A stretch of 64,000 nt of DNA from Erwinia tasmaniensis Et1/99 (GTDB lineage Bacteria; Pseudomonadota; Gammaproteobacteria; Enterobacterales; Enterobacteriaceae): positions 2,170,001 through 2,234,000 of the forward strand of contig NC_010694.1 of NCBI RefSeq assembly GCF_000026185.1, read 5' to 3'. Positions 26,471 to 36,335 of the stretch are shown here, in pieces. The position numbers were made by a program, and so were the translations under genes. How positions within the stretch are numbered: the first letter of the stretch is position 1; the number at the start of each line of letters is the position of its first letter. The notes below the pieces were generated by a model that was not told the DNA's origin, searched no databases, and worked only from the letters and a program-made list of their open reading frames with translations.

Positions 26471-27577
26471 TGGTGGCAAGGTTCTGTTCCCTGTGAAACT
26501 GCCATTTAACTAACATTACATCGCATTTTGCGTACGCGTGAGGAGTCAGACGGAAATTCGCTTAAAGCCCCCTCGTGTTTTCACCATCTGTCCCCCTATG
26601 CTCATTTTGGGCTGAGGAGAACCGGGACTCAGTTAGCTAATCCTCTGTCTGTGAGAAGTCAACGCTCAGGTTTGTTACTTGAAGAGCTGCTGGCAAGGTG
26701 CAGAGACAGGATCCGGAGCCAGTATATGATCCCCCTCGCCATCAATATCACCCGGCCAGCGGTCATAATACACGTTCAAAACCCAGATTTTAGTACCCCC
26801 TCCCAGCAAAGATATCAAACCCGGAACCCTCGGCAGAAATTGAAGAAGGTCGGGATCACGTCATCAGGAAACGTCCCCCGGTGGCGTTCCTTTACGACGA
26901 ACTCCACGGGGAGATAGACAGGCATTACCCAGCTGGCCAGTGGGTGCTGGTCTGGGTAAGTATCGACAAGTTTGATGGACGGGCAGCAGAGGATTAACAG
27001 CAAGCTGCCGCGCAGGGTATTACACCAAATTGATGATATTGGTATTTGTCAGAAACAAACCAGAGAACAAGAGCCGAAGTGGATTCATTGTCTCTGCTGC
27101 GCGTAACGAGTTATACAAACTAGTTTAGCGCCCCCCATGCCTTAACTTTCTCTACCCCCGGTATTTTGCCAGGATTTTATTTCATCCAATCTTTGCTTTC
27201 ATCTAAGGTTTGCCAGATATTCAGCCGACCTCCAGTGTGTATTGCTGAGGCAGCAAAGAAGAACATTCGCGCCCCATGTCATATCTTTCTGTTTTAACAT
27301 GTTTTTTATCCGTTCTGCATCTGATGACACACAGATAACTCCCACTCAATTTAACAGCTGTACTATTACATCCTTAAAAGTAAAAAACCCCGGCAGAGGC
27401 CAGGGCTGTGAATTATTACGATGATAAACTGTTGTCGTTGTCACCACTCTTAACACGTTACAACACCTTTTGCGTAACGCAGTAGAATTATTTACTATTG
27501 CCGTACAACTGCCTTTCATAACGGAGCATTATGGCAAGCTGATGCCACGCTTTTGCACAGATTCAAACGGAGAACGG
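26471..27577. other. degenerate phage-like DNA without intact genes
   Basis: About 1.1 kb with only broken coding traces. The clearest is a rightward frame at 26794-26997 (RPPVAFLYDELHGEID, then PAGQWVLVWVSIDKFDG) that looks like a real protein end but has no start (a TAG precedes it). I do not recognise the family. It joins the holins and the broken effector gene as decayed insert. Confidence 0.4.
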
Positions 27578-28589
27578 ATGCATGGCACGTCAGATTGCAC
27601 CAGGTTACAGTGTTGTGGAACGCCCGGGAACCTTGATTTCCAGGCACGGGAGCTGTTCAGGGATATCCGTTCCCCTGCCGCCAGCCTGTTTATGAAACTC
27701 AATGCGGATACCTGGTGGCTGAAACCGGGTCAGATAGTGATAGTTGCCGATCCGGATACCACGGCACCGGTAACAACGCAGATGCTGCACAAGCTCAGGC
27801 AGGCAAAACAAAAACCAATAACGCCCTTATCGGCGTCAGTGCAGAGGATGCCAGCTTTCTTCAGAAGCACTACGGCATGATTGCCGGGCTGACCAGCGCC
27901 GGTGATAAAATTTTTGGCACGGCAGGAGACGTGGGCGAAAAATACTTTTCTGCCATTGAGCAGACCCTGAAGAAAATCGAAGCCAGCTATCAGAACCAGT
28001 ACCGCACACAGGGCACGCTTATCGGCCAACAGTTTTTGTTGAGCGCAATCAGCTACTGAATCAACTAAAAGAGCTGGTCAACAAGCCGCTGGTCAAATCC
28101 CTTGCCCGCCATTCCGTGAAATTCAGACCCTACGAAGATATGCGCAGGGCGTTAAACCTCTCCAGCCGTTTGATTGTGCATGAATGGTCAACGGCAGGTG
28201 TGACTGGCATACCGGGTTATTCCACCTATGTCGGCAATGCCGCAAAAGCCGCTCGCTTTCTCAAGTACGGGGGATATATCGGCATTGGGTTCGCTTTTGC
28301 CGGAACGACTAATGATATAGCGGATGCCTGCACCAAAGGGCGTGAAGGTGAATGCGGGAATATCGCTTTTAAGGAATACTCAAAGTTTGCCGTGACTACC
28401 GCCGGGGGCATGGCAGGCGGAGTCTATGGCGGTGCTGCAATGATGGGTATCTGTACAGGTGTAGGGATCGCCACCGTCGGTGTGGGGGGTGTTACATGCG
28501 CAGCCGTGGGTTCAATGGTTGGTGGATATATGGGGAGCACAGGCGCAGAATCAATAATCAAAAAAGTAATAGAATATTATGATAACTAA
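27578..28589 (+). pseudogene. broken effector-like gene: LysM-like N-terminus, glycine-zipper C-terminus
   Basis: A single protein can be followed through three frame changes: MARQIAPGYSVVERPGTL from the ATG at 27582, then DFQARELF-ADTWWLKPGQIVIVADPDT, then ALIGVSAEDASFLQKHYG to LIGQQF, then VERNQLLNQLKELVNKPL to the stop at 28587-28589. The breaks lie near 27620-27640, 27780-27815 and 28030-28038; each equals loss of one base (frame 0 to 2 to 1 to 0). The N-part has a LysM-like strand (LKPGQIVIVADP); the C-part holds Gly-rich hydrophobic segments (GGMAGGVYGGAAMMG, GVGGVTCAAVGSMVGG) expected of a membrane-inserting toxin. It overlaps a membrane protein gene by 11 bp, as toxin and immunity genes do. 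The effector role is an inference; sequencing errors could explain some breaks. Confidence 0.6.
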
Positions 28590-28968
28590 CAAAATATTAG
28601 CTCATGCTGCGCTATTTTTTGGACTGGCTGGCAGTGGCCTGATATTCATCTCATTTTTAATCTATGCAGTAAAAAGACAAGATTATTATAAATTAGTCTC
28701 ATCCTATAGGAAAAAATACACATTCCCTGCCCCATATTCTTTCTATCATATGGTCGGTTTCTTTGGTGCCTTTCCGGTGATTCGATTCTTTATAAAATTA
28801 AGCCAAAGAAAGAAAGTTATTTTTATGGTCCGCAATGATCCGGCATATTCTTTCTTTGATGATAATCAAATCCAAATACATATATGGATGAGGTTCTTTT
28901 CTTTCCTGTGGCTTGCAGCGACGGCGTGCCTTATCACTTTCGCTTTTTTCGGCCTGCTTTTGCCTTGA
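28579..28968 (+). CDS. putative immunity membrane protein
   Basis: A 129-residue protein with two long hydrophobic segments (about 10-30, and 105-128) and two weaker ones (about 50-70). Its ATG lies 11 bp inside the 3' end of the broken Gly-rich effector gene, so it was co-translated with it. A small membrane protein immediately after a membrane-active toxin is the usual immunity arrangement. It is intact whereas the toxin is frameshifted, as expected if immunity is still selected or decay is recent. I recognise no family. Confidence 0.55.
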   Translation: MITNKILAHAALFFGLAGSGLIFISFLIYAVKRQDYYKLVSSYRKKYTFPAPYSFYHMVGFFGAFPVIRFFIKLSQRKKVIFMVRNDPAYSFFDDNQIQIHIWMRFFSFLWLAATACLITFAFFGLLLP

Positions 28969-29579
28969 TTACAACAGTGGCCCTCATTAGAGCCACTGTT
29001 TCGGCAAAGTTATTCCATATCAAGCCTGACATCCAGCATCGACAGGCAGCCCTGGATAAACCCTTCTGCCATCTTGAACTTTATCCTGATTATCCCTCTG
29101 GCAGCATCAACTTGCGCCACGGCACGCGCCTTAAAATATCTTTTATTAATCCATACCAAGAACCTTCCTAGCTGTAGAAACCAGATTCAGACTGACCAAT
29201 ACAATAACGATCGTGGTAAAGGTTGGGTTGTTGTCTCTTTATAGTCTGGTTGATTTTAGTCGATTTTGAAGGGGGGATGTTGCAGAAAAGCTAAAGCCAG
29301 ATGTAAGCCATGGCAGGAACGGTAAACTTCCGCCACTCAGCAAACTTACATACGCTTGATCATTGAATATAAAAACTTATATTTCAAAGACTTACATCAA
29401 GATATTAGACATTCAAAGTCTTAGGTTAGAAAAAAAGCTATTTATTTTAGGGTCTTCCCTGAGCTTGCTCCAAATGGTATTATCACTCGAAATTTTAAGA
29501 ATAGTCTGCTATTGATTTTGATGGTTTGCATAGGGCATCTAAACGCACCATAACAAAATCATTAAGTTTAATCGGTTGA
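28969..29579. other. gene-free stretch left of gtrA
   Basis: 611 bp of AT-rich sequence with no credible gene. The notable element is the 21-bp copy of the icd 3' end at 29345-29365. The gtrA promoter must lie in the right part; no strong -35/-10 pair stands out. Confidence 0.5.
29345..29365. repeat. att-like copy of the icd 3' end (left)
   Basis: Matches 33250-33270, the last codons and stop of icd, at 19 of 21 positions and in the same orientation. Read on the minus strand it would still encode MIKRM-stop, against MIKHM-stop in icd. This is what an attL/attR relic of integration into icd would look like. Confidence 0.6.
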
Positions 29580-29966
29580 ATGGAGTCATTGGTGCTAAAC
29601 AGTACTCAACTACAAGCCGTTAAGTATGTATTCGTAGGTTTGGCGAACACGGCTTTAACGGGTACGGTTATCTTTATTCTGATGCAGTTCGGCGTTGGCG
29701 TATACCCCTCCAATGCTTCTGGTTACATCGCGGGTATTCTTTTCAGTTTTCTTATGAATGTAAAGTTCACGTTCTCAACCTCGTTGAGCTTAACGAGGTT
29801 CATAAAATTTATATCAGCTTGCGCTATTTGTTACATTTTCAACCTGATTGCAATGAAGGTATTTTTACTATTCATGCCTGAGAGTGTTTATGCTGCGCAG
29901 TTTATAGGCATGTTTTTTTACACAGCCATTGGCTTCATTCTTAATAAGTTTTGGTCGATGAAATGA
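29580..29966 (+). CDS. gtrA: GtrA-family bactoprenol-glucose flippase
   Basis: A 128-residue GtrA-family protein with four hydrophobic helices (AVKYVFVGLANTALTGTVIFIL; ASGYIAGILFSFLMNVKFTF; FIKFISACAICYIFNLIA; FIGMFFYTAIGFILNKFW). GtrA proteins are thought to flip undecaprenyl-phosphate-glucose to the periplasmic face. It overlaps gtrB by 4 bp (ATGA). ATG 29580 is used; GTG 29592 is an alternative. The cluster is visibly richer in A+T than the icd side, as in phage-borne serotype-converting gtr operons. Confidence 0.9.
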   Translation: MESLVLNSTQLQAVKYVFVGLANTALTGTVIFILMQFGVGVYPSNASGYIAGILFSFLMNVKFTFSTSLSLTRFIKFISACAICYIFNLIAMKVFLLFMPESVYAAQFIGMFFYTAIGFILNKFWSMK

Positions 29967-30952
29967 ATGAGATTATTATGGAAACTATGTTATTCAAGAC
30001 ACCATCATTAGCAATTGTCGTACCTTGCTACAACGAAAAGGACGCTTTCCCCTATTGCCTCGATGGACTCACTACAGTGTTATCCACCCTTATCTCCAAA
30101 GGAAAGATCAGGGACAATAGCTATGTTCTTTTTGTAGACGATGGCAGCAAAGATAATACTTGGGAGCAAATTAAGTCTGCATCACGTAAAAGCACTTTTG
30201 TTCAAGGTCTGAAGCTATCTAGAAACCGTGGCCATCAGATAGCCCTGATGGCTGGTTTATCAAATGCTAATACAGACGTGACTGTAAGTATTGATGCAGA
30301 CTTGCAAGATGATATAAGTTGTATTGAGAAAATGATCGACAAATACAGTGAAGGATTTGAAATTGTTTATGGAGTACGTGATAACAGAGACAGTGATTCA
30401 GCCTTCAAAAGAACAACGGCAAATAAATTCTACTCATTAATGAATCGGTTAGGTGTTAATCAGGTTCCCAATCATGCGGACTTCAGGCTTTTGGGACGTA
30501 CCGCGCTTACGGCCTTAAATAAATTTAAAGAGCAAAACGTTTATTTGAGAGGGCTGATCCCCTTGCTTGGCTATAAGTCCACTAATGTTTATTATAGTAG
30601 GGATGAAAGAGTCGCGGGCGAATCGAAGTACCCTTTAAAAAAGATGGTCGCACTAGCGCTGGAAGGAATAACATCGCTTACAATTACCCCATTGCGAATG
30701 ATCGCCATGGTTGGAATTGTGACATGCTTAATATCTTCAATTGCAGCCATCTATGCAGTCATTGAGAAATTGCAAGGGGACACAGTTGCAGGATGGACCT
30801 CTGTCATGATTGCCATTTTTTTCCTTGGTGGCGTCCAGATGCTTTCCCTGGGTATTATTGGTGAGTACATTGGTAAGATTTATATGGAAAGCAAAAATAG
30901 ACCAAAATTCTTTATCGAAGAAAAAATAGGTAGTAAAAATGAAATACAGTAA
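29963..30952 (+). CDS. gtrB: GtrB, bactoprenol glucosyltransferase
   Basis: A 329-residue family 2 glycosyltransferase (GtrB/DPMS-like): SLAIVVPCYNEKD at the N-terminus, FVDDGSKDNTW, the DxD-type SIDADLQDD near residue 110, and RDERVAGESKYP. Two C-terminal helices (about 230-255 and 268-292) anchor it. It transfers glucose from UDP-glucose to undecaprenyl phosphate. The ATG at 29963 overlaps the gtrA stop; an upstream TTG in frame is less likely. The third gene starts inside its 3' end. Confidence 0.92.
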   Translation: MNEIIMETMLFKTPSLAIVVPCYNEKDAFPYCLDGLTTVLSTLISKGKIRDNSYVLFVDDGSKDNTWEQIKSASRKSTFVQGLKLSRNRGHQIALMAGLSNANTDVTVSIDADLQDDISCIEKMIDKYSEGFEIVYGVRDNRDSDSAFKRTTANKFYSLMNRLGVNQVPNHADFRLLGRTALTALNKFKEQNVYLRGLIPLLGYKSTNVYYSRDERVAGESKYPLKKMVALALEGITSLTITPLRMIAMVGIVTCLISSIAAIYAVIEKLQGDTVAGWTSVMIAIFFLGGVQMLSLGIIGEYIGKIYMESKNRPKFFIEEKIGSKNEIQ

Positions 30953-32696
30953 GCTCTCATTTTTTATTCTATTGTCATTCGTTTTATTGGCAATAATTGT
31001 CCAGACCTACGCATTTATAGCTCATGAACAAAACATTTACTATTGGGACTTCAACGGATATTGGAGGTTATGGGAAGAGTTTTGCGCCACATTCCCAAAT
31101 GAGCCTGTCAACTCAATACGGACGGTATTTCATTCTGTCAGACATGATGACTATAACTCACTGCCTGTCGCACTCACATCATGGTTCTATCTTTTTCATT
31201 TACCATCAAGGCTGTCTTATATCACTTCATTAGCTGTCATGTATCTCTTCCCCACGGTGATACTCTTTCACTTACTATGCAAACGCTTTTCCGACAACAA
31301 TTCTTTCACGTGGTTGTTACTCACTTGCATCTTACCTTTAACCTTTGTTGAGTTTTGGGCACCTACCATGAAAGGGTACCCTGACATATCAGGGTTGATT
31401 CCCATCATTGCAGCACTGTTATATGTTTCGAAAAATGATCTCGGTGATAAAGTGAGAATCAAAAAGGCTCTGGTGACGGGGTTGCTTTTGTGGTCTCCAT
31501 TCTTATTGAGAAGATGGTACGTATATACAATTGTATCATTGTATCTGTCATTGCCTGTGCTTAATTATTTCATCTACAATAATACCAAGCATAGTTTTGG
31601 GCGTGTAATAATTACTGTTAAAAATTTTTTTGCAGCTGGAATTGTCTCCGTATCGCTCACCTTGATATTTCAAGGGGCATTGATTAGAAGAATAATAAAA
31701 ACTGACTACGCCACCATGTATTCTGCTTATCAGTCTTCTTTGGCCTATTCTATTGAGAACCTTTACAACCATATAGGTTTGTATCTGTTACCCTTTTTTA
31801 TCATTGGATTACTGTCTATTTTTTGGCGAAAGGACAGAAATGGAAAGCTCCTTGTCATATTTTCCACCTTCAACCTAATCTTTAGCTTCCTTTTTTTTAC
31901 GAGAACGCAAAGTCCCGGCGTACAGCATTGCCTTCCATTTGCGCTTTGGACATTAATAATCATCACCTTTGGATTAAAAGTATTATTACAGCTCACCATT
32001 AACAAGGTTTATCAATGCTCAGTATTCGGTATTGTCCTTGTTTCATGTGTGTTCATTAACTACGCATCCCTCTTTAGCGCAAATCAATATCAACCATTTG
32101 GTCAGTTCTTACCCAACAAATCTCTGCCTATGCATGTTGATAACTTCAATAACTATGTTGAACTCGTCAAAACTATTGAAACGCTCACGCAAGGAAAAGA
32201 TAAAGTCACGATACTTAGCTCAAGCTCGGTACTTAATGACGATATGATAAACACTATATCCTACCGAAAGTTAACTGGAAGAATAGCCTATGCCTCCCAG
32301 GTTGATCTCAGAGATGGTATTAACGTCGAATCTTTACTTTCAAAATATTTCGTTGTAGCGGATCCGGTTCAAACACACCTATCGCCGGATGGACAAAGAG
32401 TCATCACTATACCGGCAAATGAAATTCTTTCGGGTGTCGGAATCGGTTCCTCTTTTAGGAAAATCGGTACTGGGTTTAAACTATCAAGTGGAGTAACCGC
32501 ATATATTTATGAGCGCACTCGTCCTTATACAGATAAAGAGATAAAAAATTTCCTCTCTCTCTTCTTCGAGCATTATCCTCAATGGAAAGAAATTTACGAT
32601 AAAGAATTTTATCATAAATTTATATCGGCAGATGGTGATGTTTGGGGCGATTTTACCATCTCTGAAGATGCTAAAATAGTAGCTCACCCTGGATAG
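30939..32696 (+). CDS. GtrC-type membrane glycosyltransferase (O-antigen modifying)
   Basis: A 585-residue protein with about ten predicted membrane helices in the first 390 residues, a large first loop, and a hydrophilic C-terminal domain (about 400-585). In gtrABC operons the third gene is the strain-specific enzyme that transfers the sugar from the lipid carrier to a particular O-antigen residue; sequence is not conserved between types, and I recognise no close relative. It starts 14 bp before the gtrB stop. Target polymer is unknown, perhaps O-antigen or another surface glycan. Confidence 0.75.
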   Translation: MKYSKLSFFILLSFVLLAIIVQTYAFIAHEQNIYYWDFNGYWRLWEEFCATFPNEPVNSIRTVFHSVRHDDYNSLPVALTSWFYLFHLPSRLSYITSLAVMYLFPTVILFHLLCKRFSDNNSFTWLLLTCILPLTFVEFWAPTMKGYPDISGLIPIIAALLYVSKNDLGDKVRIKKALVTGLLLWSPFLLRRWYVYTIVSLYLSLPVLNYFIYNNTKHSFGRVIITVKNFFAAGIVSVSLTLIFQGALIRRIIKTDYATMYSAYQSSLAYSIENLYNHIGLYLLPFFIIGLLSIFWRKDRNGKLLVIFSTFNLIFSFLFFTRTQSPGVQHCLPFALWTLIIITFGLKVLLQLTINKVYQCSVFGIVLVSCVFINYASLFSANQYQPFGQFLPNKSLPMHVDNFNNYVELVKTIETLTQGKDKVTILSSSSVLNDDMINTISYRKLTGRIAYASQVDLRDGINVESLLSKYFVVADPVQTHLSPDGQRVITIPANEILSGVGIGSSFRKIGTGFKLSSGVTAYIYERTRPYTDKEIKNFLSLFFEHYPQWKEIYDKEFYHKFISADGDVWGDFTISEDAKIVAHPG

Positions 32697-33196
32697 AATC
32701 TACCTACCACAGCATGATAGATGCTCACTGGGATTAGCGCGCTATTTTATACTCTTACAACACTATCAGCTTGCAACAATGCTGATAGTGTTGATATAAA
32801 CCAGCAACAATAAAGTTCAAACCAGTAATATATAAGTAAGTCGTTTGCGTAGTCGTAAGTGATCAGACCGGCGCGCCAGCGCCTGGCATAACCTGCATTA
32901 TTGCCCGAGTCACCGTAATATCCGCGGCCAACGAAGACACGACCGTATTTTCAAATCCTATATTTTTGTGCAACCACCGTTACAGAGTAGGTATAAACAA
33001 AGAGGAGTTTGCCCAGAGACTGGCCGATTGTATTGGACAGGCAAACTGGCCATAGCTTTAGAGCTTTCTAGAACAATCGTTCTGATTCATTCCTATTGGG
33101 AACAAAATCTTATAAAACCGAAGAAAGATACTGTGTCGGAGTGAGGGGTTTTAATAATTTATTTTGATAAAATTTTGATAACTATTAACAGGCTAT
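32697..33196. other. gene-free stretch between gtr cluster and icd
   Basis: About 500 bp without an intact gene. It contains the 13-bp inverted repeat at 32758-32793 and a short frame near 32985-33052 (RVGINKEEFAQRLADCIGQ) that resembles the end of a small phage DNA-binding protein but has no start. Confidence 0.4.
32758..32793 (+). terminator. perfect 13-bp inverted repeat after gtrC-type gene
   Basis: CAACACTATCAGC (32758-32770) pairs exactly with GCTGATAGTGTTG (32781-32793) over a 10-base loop, 61 bp after the gtr operon stop. There is no long T-run, so it may terminate weakly or only stabilise the 3' end. Confidence 0.5.
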
Positions 33197-33223
33197 CAAA
33201 AAAAAGGGGAGCGCTATGCTCCC
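33197..33223 (-). terminator. intrinsic terminator of icd
   Basis: GGGAGC (33207-33212) pairs with GCTCCC (33218-33223); read leftward the hairpin is followed by nine T (33197-33205). It lies 27 bp beyond the icd stop and outside the att-like core, so it belongs to the inserted side. Confidence 0.85.
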
Positions 33224-33249
33224 GTTAACAAATTTTTCAAGCTACCGCA

Positions 33250-33270
33250 CTTACATATGCTTAATCATTG
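33250..33270. repeat. att-like core in the icd 3' end (right)
   Basis: Last codons and stop of icd; 19/21 match to 29345-29365. The icd 3' end is the integration site of phages such as e14 and 21 in E. coli. Confidence 0.6.
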
Positions 33271-34501
33271 CATCACCAAACTCTGACGATTTCAACAGCT
33301 TAGCGCCATCCATCAGACGCTCAAAGTCATAGGTCACGGTTTTAGCGGCGATTGCCCCTTCCATGCCTTTAACAATCAGGTCGGCCGCTTCGGTCCAACC
33401 CATATGACGCAGCATCATCTCGGCTGACAGAATAACTGAACCGGGGTTCACCTTATCCTGACCGGCATACTTAGGTGCAGTACCATGAGTCGCTTCAAAC
33501 AGTGCACATTCGTCACCGATGTTGGCACCCGGAGCAATACCAATACCGCCAACCTGTGCAGCCAACGCATCCGAAATATAGTCGCCATTCAGATTCATAC
33601 AGGCAATGACGTCATACTCGGCAGGACGCAGAAGGATCTGCTGCAGGAAGGCATCAGCAATCACATCTTTGATCACGATCTCTTTACCGGTGTTCGGGTT
33701 TTTAATCGTCTGCCACGGGCCACCCTCGATCGGCTCACCACCAAATTCTTCTTTCGCTAACTGGTAACCCCAGTCTTTGAAAGCGCCTTCGGTGAATTTC
33801 ATGATGTTGCCTTTGTGAACCAGGGTTACGGAATCACGGTCGTTGGCGATAGCGTATTCGATGGCGGCGCGTACCAGCCGTTGAGTGCCCGCTTTCGAGC
33901 AAGGCTTAACGCCGATGCCGCACTCTTCTGGGAAACGGATCTTCTTCACACCCATTTCGTCACGCAGGAACTTGATCACTTTATCTGCTTCTGGCGTACC
34001 CGCTTTCCATTCGATACCCGCATAGATGTCTTCGGCGTTCTCGCGGAAAATCACCATGTCAGTCTCTTCCGGGCGTTTTACCGGGCTTGGCGTGCCGGTG
34101 TAGTAACGAACAGGACGCAGGCAAACGTACAGATCTAACTGCTGGCGCAGGGCAACATTCAGGGAACGAATACCGCCGCCTACTGGGGTGGTCAGTGGGC
34201 CCTTGATGGCAACGCGATATTCTTTAATCAGGTCGAGGGTTTCTTCTGGTAGCCATACGTCCTGGCCATAAAGCTCTACTGACTTCTCGCCGGTGTAAAT
34301 TTCCATCCAGGAAATTTTACGCTCACCGCTGTAAGCTTTCTGAACGGCGGCGTCAACAACTTTGATCATCACCGGAGACACGTCAACGCCAATACCATCG
34401 CCTTCAATAAACGGAATGATAGGATTATTAGGTACGTTGAGTTTTCCCTGATCCAGGGTGATTTTCTGACCTTCCGCCGGAACAACTACTTTGCTTTCCA
34501 T
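33251..34501 (-). CDS. icd: NADP-dependent isocitrate dehydrogenase
   Basis: A 416-residue enzyme, the E. coli Icd length, starting [14 protein letters not shown]. Substrate-binding [21 protein letters not shown] includes the Ser phosphorylated by Ace[23 protein letters not shown] is the family signature. It converts isocitrate to 2-oxoglutarate in the TCA cycle. The upstream in-frame ATG at 34555 adds non-homologous residues and is rejected; AGGAGAGG precedes ATG 34501. Its last codons are duplicated 3.9 kb away, marking it as an integration site; the enzyme itself is intact, ending MIKHM. Confidence 0.97.
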   Translation of the reverse strand: MESKVVVPAEGQKITLDQGKLNVPNNPIIPFIEGDGIGVDVSPVMIKVVDAAVQKAYSGERKISWMEIYTGEKSVELYGQDVWLPEETLDLIKEYRVAIKGPLTTPVGGGIRSLNVALRQQLDLYVCLRPVRYYTGTPSPVKRPEETDMVIFRENAEDIYAGIEWKAGTPEADKVIKFLRDEMGVKKIRFPEECGIGVKPCSKAGTQRLVRAAIEYAIANDRDSVTLVHKGNIMKFTEGAFKDWGYQLAKEEFGGEPIEGGPWQTIKNPNTGKEIVIKDVIADAFLQQILLRPAEYDVIACMNLNGDYISDALAAQVGGIGIAPGANIGDECALFEATHGTAPKYAGQDKVNPGSVILSAEMMLRHMGWTEAADLIVKGMEGAIAAKTVTYDFERLMDGAKLLKSSEFGDAMIKHM

Positions 34502-34634
34502 TAACCTCTCCTTCGAGCGCTTTTTTTTGTTAATGACTTGTAAGATGCGCGTCAATACTACTCGAATATTGCCGCCACGCCAATCATCTCCGGTTTGCGG
34601 TATAATGCGCCTATTGTTCCTGGGTGCAAAGACT

Positions 34635-35261
34635 ATGCGAAAAATTTCCTTTACTCATCATCATTCTAAGCGTAAGCCTCAGCGCCATACAGCCAGGCCG
34701 GCTGATAAAGGCCCCCGATGCGTGGTGCTGTTTAACAAACCCTTTGATGTGTTACCCCAATTCAGTGATGAAGCCGGTCGCCGTACGCTAAAAGATTTCA
34801 TTCCACAGTCGGGTATCTACGCCGCAGGCAGGCTCGACCGTGACAGCGAAGGTCTGATGATATTAACCAACGATGGTACGCTTCAGGCGCGGCTCACACA
34901 GCCGGGCAAGCGTACTGGGAAAGTCTATTTTGTGCAGGTAGAGGGTTGCCCGCACGAAAATGATCTGGTGCCGCTACGTGCTGGAGTCGATCTCAAAGAT
35001 GGCCCGACCCTGCCGGCAGAAGTAGAAATAGTGGCAGCTCCGGACTGGTTGTGGGATCGTCACCCCCCTGTGCGTGAACGTAAAGCTATCCCCACCAGCT
35101 GGCTGAAAATAACGCTTTACGAAGGACGTAACCGCCAGGTCCGACGTATGACGGCCCACATCGGTTTTCCGACACTGCGCCTAATCAGATTCTCAATGGG
35201 TACGCTTCAACTTCAGACGCTGGCCCCCGGAGAATGGCGCGATATCAGCAGTGAGATATAG
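34635..35261 (+). CDS. rluE: RluE, 23S rRNA pseudouridine(2457) synthase
   Basis: A 208-residue RsuA-family pseudouridine synthase: [16 protein letters not shown], catalytic Asp in [10 protein letters not shown], and [11 protein letters not shown]. By homology it makes pseudouridine 2457 in 23S rRNA. The ATG at 34635 is taken; an in-frame ATG at 34605 gives a product aligning with the long E. coli annotation, but it overlaps a TATAAT (34601-34606) that is probably the promoter. Divergent from icd with a 133-bp gap, as in E. coli. Confidence 0.93.
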   Translation: MRKISFTHHHSKRKPQRHTARPADKGPRCVVLFNKPFDVLPQFSDEAGRRTLKDFIPQSGIYAAGRLDRDSEGLMILTNDGTLQARLTQPGKRTGKVYFVQVEGCPHENDLVPLRAGVDLKDGPTLPAEVEIVAAPDWLWDRHPPVRERKAIPTSWLKITLYEGRNRQVRRMTAHIGFPTLRLIRFSMGTLQLQTLAPGEWRDISSEI

Positions 35262-36335
35262 TTTTTTAGTCGCGCAATGCCGCGTGTATCGATTTATCCC
35301 CCAAGATTTAATACATAGAAGGTGCAATTATGAGTGAAAATGCACCTTAAAGTAGGGATAAGGTGTTAATTAACGGACTCTGTCCTGGTATATCTATCCT
35401 TATATGACATCGTGTGCGACTGGAAAATCGGTAATGAATTCGTTCATTTTGACTTGCCAACGTGGTGAGATCGGGCATGACACTCATCAAGCCTGAGTGA
35501 CCGGGTTGTGACCGATTCCACAGGTATTATCCGGTTTTGTTGCCCCCACGGGAGTCCTTCAGCCGTTACTGGATCATTGCCTGGCTCGCAGTCGTAACCA
35601 CATCCTTTCATAGATGAAAGTCGCCCAGGCTGAGGCCCTTTTCTCGCAATATCTCAAGGCAACATCACTTATGCTGACAGCCCTATTCCGATAAAAATGC
35701 GGGAAAGATTATCCAGCGGTTGTCCGCATTTTTCATCTGAATTGGCGAAGCCCGGCCTGAAGCAAAGACAATCAATCCCAGGTATGCCGATGATGCTGAG
35801 CTCTTGAGCAGTAAAGGGCTGGCTGGAAAAATCCGCAACTCGATAAGGACGGTTTTTGGTTCCAGCCCTTATGCGGTGGATGATCTATGGATCTCTGACG
35901 ACATTATCGGGAACAGGTTGTTTACCTTGAGCGGGATCATCCCTTTGTCTTCATTCATCTCCACCGGGAACCCCGTGGCTCGATGTACACCATCGACAAA
36001 TGTACCAAGGTTCATGGCGCTGCCAGTGACCGACTGAGCATGACCGTGTGCAAATAGCTGGACAGGACCCCGCATGGCCATCGGCATGCTTAGGACGAAG
36101 GCCCGAAAACGGGGGTGTTGATCCGTTATTATTTCAACGGTCTATACAGCGTGCTTGTACGCAAGCAGCTCCACTGGATGCCACACGATGCATCGCTGAC
36201 CCATACTGCAGCGATACAGCAAACCACTGGGAGCTGACCCTGCGCGCCAGAAACATAATTCGCTTGCATTTTAAGCTTTCGGGTGGATAATGCGCCAAAA
36301 ATGAAATATTTTTACACTTTCTGAAATGAGTTTTC
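35262..36335. other. gene-free stretch between rluE and the CDI island
   Basis: About 1.07 kb at the left boundary of the CDI island. An inverted repeat (AAGGTGCA 35319-35326 / TGCACCTT 35341-35348) follows rluE. A rightward frame at about 35736-36037 (ADDAELLSSKGLAGKIRNSI) has some coding look but no start or known family. No intact mobile element end is visible. The right end holds the cdiB promoter candidate. Confidence 0.4.
36264..36291 (+). promoter_or_regulatory. candidate sigma-70 promoter of cdiB
   Basis: TTGCAT (36264-36269), 16-bp spacer, GATAAT (36286-36291), ending 44 bp before the cdiB start. Good match to the consensus but not confirmed. Confidence 0.45.

Noticed and set aside
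35319..35348. Inverted repeat after rluE as a terminator
   Set aside because: Eight-base arms with a 14-base loop and no T-run; too weak to call as a separate feature.
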